A stretch of 64,000 nucleotides of DNA from contig NZ_CP104007.1 in the NCBI RefSeq assembly GCF_029201545.1, forward strand, positions 1,770,501 through 1,834,500, in the 5' to 3' direction. The notes beneath the pieces were generated by a model, which saw only the letters and a program-made list of their open reading frames with translations, had not been told where the DNA came from and did no database searches. How positions within the stretch are numbered: position 1 is the first letter of the stretch; the number at the start of each line of letters is the position of its first letter. Of the stretch, positions 61,541-64,000 are shown piece by piece. Position numbers and translations under genes: made by a program. The stretch is from Devosia sp. FJ2-5-3 (GTDB lineage Bacteria > Pseudomonadota > Alphaproteobacteria > Rhizobiales > Devosiaceae).

Positions 61541-62986
61541 ATGACCGACAACGCCAGAACGAACTTTATCGGCGGACAGTGGGTAGGCGACCCTGACGGC
61601 GACGTCAGGATGCAGCGCTCGCCCATTGATGGCAGCGAAATCGGACCGGTGACCTGGAGTTCTCGGGGCGCGGCGCAGCGGGCGATAGACGCTGCGCAGA
61701 TCGCGCAGGCGCGCTGGCGCAAGGTTTCGACGTGGGATCGGGCGCGGGCCATGCAGCGCATCGGCGCGGCCATTGCTGCAAACCGCGAGGATTTGGCCCG
61801 GCTGTTGACGCTTGAGCAGGGGAAGCCTTTTGCCGAGGCCTATTTCGAGGTCGGCAAGTCGGTCGACGGGTTCAATCTGGCGGCTGATCTGGTCAAATAT
61901 CTCGAGGGCAGCACGATCCCGACCGAGGATCCGACCAAGCGGGTGATGACGTTTTACCAGCCGCGCGGCGTCTACGCCGTGGTGACCCCGTGGAATTTTC
62001 CGGTCAACATTCCGGTCGAATATATCGCGCCGGGATTGGCCGCGGGAAACACCATTGTCTGGACCCCCGCGCCCAGTACGGCGCTGATTGCGGCGGCGCT
62101 GGTGAGGGTGATCTCCGAGGCGGATATTCCCCCGGGCATACTCAATCTGGTGACCGGGGCCGGGGCGGTGGTCGGGGACGAAATCGTCTCAAATGCGGGC
62201 ACGAATGGCGTCGGGTTTACCGGCAGCGCGGCGACCGGGAAGGTGATCGCGCAGAGGGCCGCGGGCAAGCCGCAATTGATGGAACTGGGCGGCAATGGTC
62301 CGGTGGTGATCCTGCCGGACGCCGATCTCGAACGGGCTGTCACCGCCACGGCTTCGGGATGTTTTGCCAATGCGGGGCAGGTGTGTTCGTCGTCCGAGCG
62401 CATCCTCGTGCATCGCGCCGTCTATGATGAATTTGCGGCGCGGATGGCTGAGAAGGCTCGCGCCGTGGTGCTCGGCGACCCCCGCAAGGACGGTACGACG
62501 ATGGGGCCGCTCAACAATGCATCGGTGGCGGAAAAGGTCGGCCAGCACGTCAATGATGCGCTGGAACGGGGGGCAAAGGCGATCACGGGCGGCAAGCGGC
62601 CGGACAACGCGCTCAGCCCGCTCTATTTCGAGCCAACCATTCTGACCGGTGTGAGCCGTGAGGCGATCATCAACACCGAAGAAACCTTTGGACCGGTGGC
62701 GCCGCTCCTGGTGTTCGACACGGACGAGGAGGCGTTCGATATGGCGCGGGACAATCGCTATGGCCTTGTGTCGTCAGTCTTCACCCAAGATATCGACCGC
62801 GCCTTCCGCTATGTCGAAGAGATGCCGACGGGCATCGTCAACATCAACGACACATCCAATTATTGGGAATTGCACATTCCCTTTGGCGGGCTCAGTGGCA
62901 AGGATAGCGGCATGGGCCGCGTCGGCGGCAAGCATGCGCTGATGGCCATGTGCGATCTCAAGACTGCAACATTTACGGTGCGCTGA
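61541..62986 (+). CDS. NAD(P)-dependent aldehyde dehydrogenase
   Basis: A 481-residue enzyme that oxidises an aldehyde to the acid. The catalytic cysteine is C282 (NAGQVCSSSERI) and the general base E248 (MELGGNGPVVI); the 34-residue spacing is standard. PWNFPVNIP and GFTGSAATGKVI are cofactor-binding parts. The sequence resembles the succinate-semialdehyde/lactaldehyde dehydrogenase group. The ATG at 61541 is chosen; a GTG one codon earlier is possible. The stop overlaps the next gene's start. Confidence 0.88.
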   Translation: MTDNARTNFIGGQWVGDPDGDVRMQRSPIDGSEIGPVTWSSRGAAQRAIDAAQIAQARWRKVSTWDRARAMQRIGAAIAANREDLARLLTLEQGKPFAEAYFEVGKSVDGFNLAADLVKYLEGSTIPTEDPTKRVMTFYQPRGVYAVVTPWNFPVNIPVEYIAPGLAAGNTIVWTPAPSTALIAAALVRVISEADIPPGILNLVTGAGAVVGDEIVSNAGTNGVGFTGSAATGKVIAQRAAGKPQLMELGGNGPVVILPDADLERAVTATASGCFANAGQVCSSSERILVHRAVYDEFAARMAEKARAVVLGDPRKDGTTMGPLNNASVAEKVGQHVNDALERGAKAITGGKRPDNALSPLYFEPTILTGVSREAIINTEETFGPVAPLLVFDTDEEAFDMARDNRYGLVSSVFTQDIDRAFRYVEEMPTGIVNINDTSNYWELHIPFGGLSGKDSGMGRVGGKHALMAMCDLKTATFTVR

Positions 62987-63765
62987 TGCGTTGGGAAGAA
63001 ATGACGTCGCCGGAAATCGGCGCGCTCGATCGGGAGCGCACGGTGGTCGTGCTCCCCATTGGCTCAATCGAGCAACATGGAAATCACATGCCGCTGGGCA
63101 CGGACAGCATTCTGGCCCATGCGGTGAGCCTCAAGGCGGCCGAACTGGCGGGCGAAGTGGCCGTATTGCCGGGACCGTGGTTCGGCTTTTCGGCGCACCA
63201 TATGCGGTTCCCCGGCTCGATCAGCCTGCGCGCGGAGACGCTGATGGCGGTGGCTGATGACGTTGTGGCGTCATTGGTAACGCATGGGTTCTGCAAGATC
63301 CTGATCGTCAACGGCCATGGCGGCAATGGCGGGGTGATCGACGTGCTGGCCTCCACGCTTGGCCACAAGCACTATGGCAAGGCGCGGATCGCGACACTGA
63401 CCTATTTCGCGCTGGCGCGGGATTCCATTGCGGCGGGCCGGCAGTCGGCGCCAGGCGGCATGGGGCATGCGTGCGAATATGAAACATCGCTGATCCAGCA
63501 TCTGCGGCCGGAGCTGGTCAAGATCGAGCGGGCGGAAACCCATTATCCCGACCCGGGATCGGACTATCTCACCACCGACCTCATCGGGAGCCAGTCGGTG
63601 CGGGTCTATCACGATTTCGGAGATCTCTCGCCAACCGGAACGCTGGGGGATCCATCTCTTGCCAGCGCCGAGGCGGGAGAGCGCTTTTTCAACGCCGCAG
63701 CCGAGGCCCTGGCGGCGTTTATCGGCGATTTTCGAGGCTGGACACTTCCAGGACGTAAACAATGA
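62986..63765 (+). CDS. Creatininase-family amidohydrolase
   Basis: A 259-residue protein with the creatininase fold: the metal ligands lie in PIGSIEQHGNHMPLGTDS (E, H, D) and ...NGHGGNGG and MGHACEYETS. Family members hydrolyse cyclic amides or formamides (creatinine, or pyrroloquinoline and riboflavin-type intermediates such as formamidopyrimidines). With the RidA protein nearby it implies breakage of an amide or cyclic nitrogen compound. The start overlaps the dehydrogenase stop by one base. Confidence 0.87.
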   Translation: MRWEEMTSPEIGALDRERTVVVLPIGSIEQHGNHMPLGTDSILAHAVSLKAAELAGEVAVLPGPWFGFSAHHMRFPGSISLRAETLMAVADDVVASLVTHGFCKILIVNGHGGNGGVIDVLASTLGHKHYGKARIATLTYFALARDSIAAGRQSAPGGMGHACEYETSLIQHLRPELVKIERAETHYPDPGSDYLTTDLIGSQSVRVYHDFGDLSPTGTLGDPSLASAEAGERFFNAAAEALAAFIGDFRGWTLPGRKQ

Positions 63766-64000
63766 AGACCCTCAAGATCGGGGTGATCGGCCTCGGCTTT
63801 TTTGGCGGACGCCATGCGCGCATCTATGCCGACCATCCTGCGGCGGAGTTGATCGGCGTTTGCGACGCAGATTTTTCGCGGGCGGAAGAGATTGGCGCGG
63901 CGCTGGGGGCGGAGGCCTTCGCGTCGGTCGAGGATCTTCTGGCCATGCCGGAGCTCCAGGCTGTCAGCATCTGCCTGCCGGACCGTCTGCATGAGGAGGT
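63762..64000 (+). CDS. Gfo/Idh/MocA-family oxidoreductase (truncated by window edge)
   Basis: The first 79 codons of an NAD(P)-dependent oxidoreductase: KIGVIGLGFFGGRHARIYADHPAAELIGVCDADFSRAEEIG is a Rossmann nucleotide-binding fold with the GxGxxG-like GLGFFG, followed by VEDLLAMPELQAVSICLPDRLHEE. Members oxidise hydroxyls of sugars or inositols. It starts four bases inside the creatininase gene, so it belongs to the same operon. The C-terminal substrate domain lies outside the window. Confidence 0.8.
   Translation, partial: MKTLKIGVIGLGFFGGRHARIYADHPAAELIGVCDADFSRAEEIGAALGAEAFASVEDLLAMPELQAVSICLPDRLHEE

Overview
The window is GC-rich chromosomal DNA from an alphaproteobacterium, most likely of the order Hyphomicrobiales (Rhizobiales); a Devosia-like genus is possible but is only an impression. 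Supporting signs are the neighbourhood folE / Fe-S scaffold / yidD / thrS, small alphaproteobacterial families (DUF3126, DUF6152, DUF2336, PF06035 cysteine peptidase), TTAA-N7-TTAA sites like those of CtrA, and many periplasmic-binding-protein transporters with GntR, MarR and LacI regulators. I see no tRNA, rRNA, CRISPR array, phage or insertion sequence.

1-24.7 kb is housekeeping and envelope territory: a truncated membrane protein and DUF6152 protein, a Tet-type MFS exporter, an FAD monooxygenase, a zinc-finger protein, an alpha/beta hydrolase, cysE, a PF06035 peptidase beside a PilZ protein, a PAS protein, a rhomboid protease, hisI, corA, folE, an Fe-S scaffold, yidD, thrS, arfB, a phosphohexomutase, two unknown exported proteins, a nitroreductase, a lytic-transglycosylase-like protein, a DUF2336 protein and nadK.

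24.9-36.7 kb is a hydroxycinnamate (ferulate-type) catabolic island: vanA-GntR-vanB, then feruloyl-CoA synthetase, thiolase, SDR dehydrogenase, 4HBT thioesterase and enoyl-CoA hydratase, then a convergent MarR regulator and a TRAP transporter. Together they spell out CoA-dependent beta-oxidative shortening of ferulate to vanillate and its O-demethylation to protocatechuate. Almost identical 15-bp inverted repeats sit at the promoters of the synthetase operon and of the MarR gene.

36.9-48.8 kb is a nine-gene plus-strand operon: LacI regulator, two LplB/YtcP-type ABC permeases, a binding protein with an EF-hand-like loop, two different ADP-ribosylglycohydrolase-fold proteins (one carrying about 350 extra C-terminal residues), an ABC ATPase, a class III CoA-transferase and a CitE-like lyase. 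Its substrate is unknown; it is the strongest candidate for an undescribed pathway.

48.9-56.6 kb is a minus-strand LacI-controlled operon: FAD oxidoreductase, binding protein, two permeases, ATPase and a TIM-barrel-like protein. 56.8-64 kb holds a third ABC operon with a RidA protein, divergent from an aldehyde dehydrogenase, a creatininase-family hydrolase and a truncated Gfo/Idh/MocA oxidoreductase. The intergenic gaps of the 39.8-53 kb region are packed with palindromic repeats, and each ABC binding-protein gene is followed by a stable hairpin.
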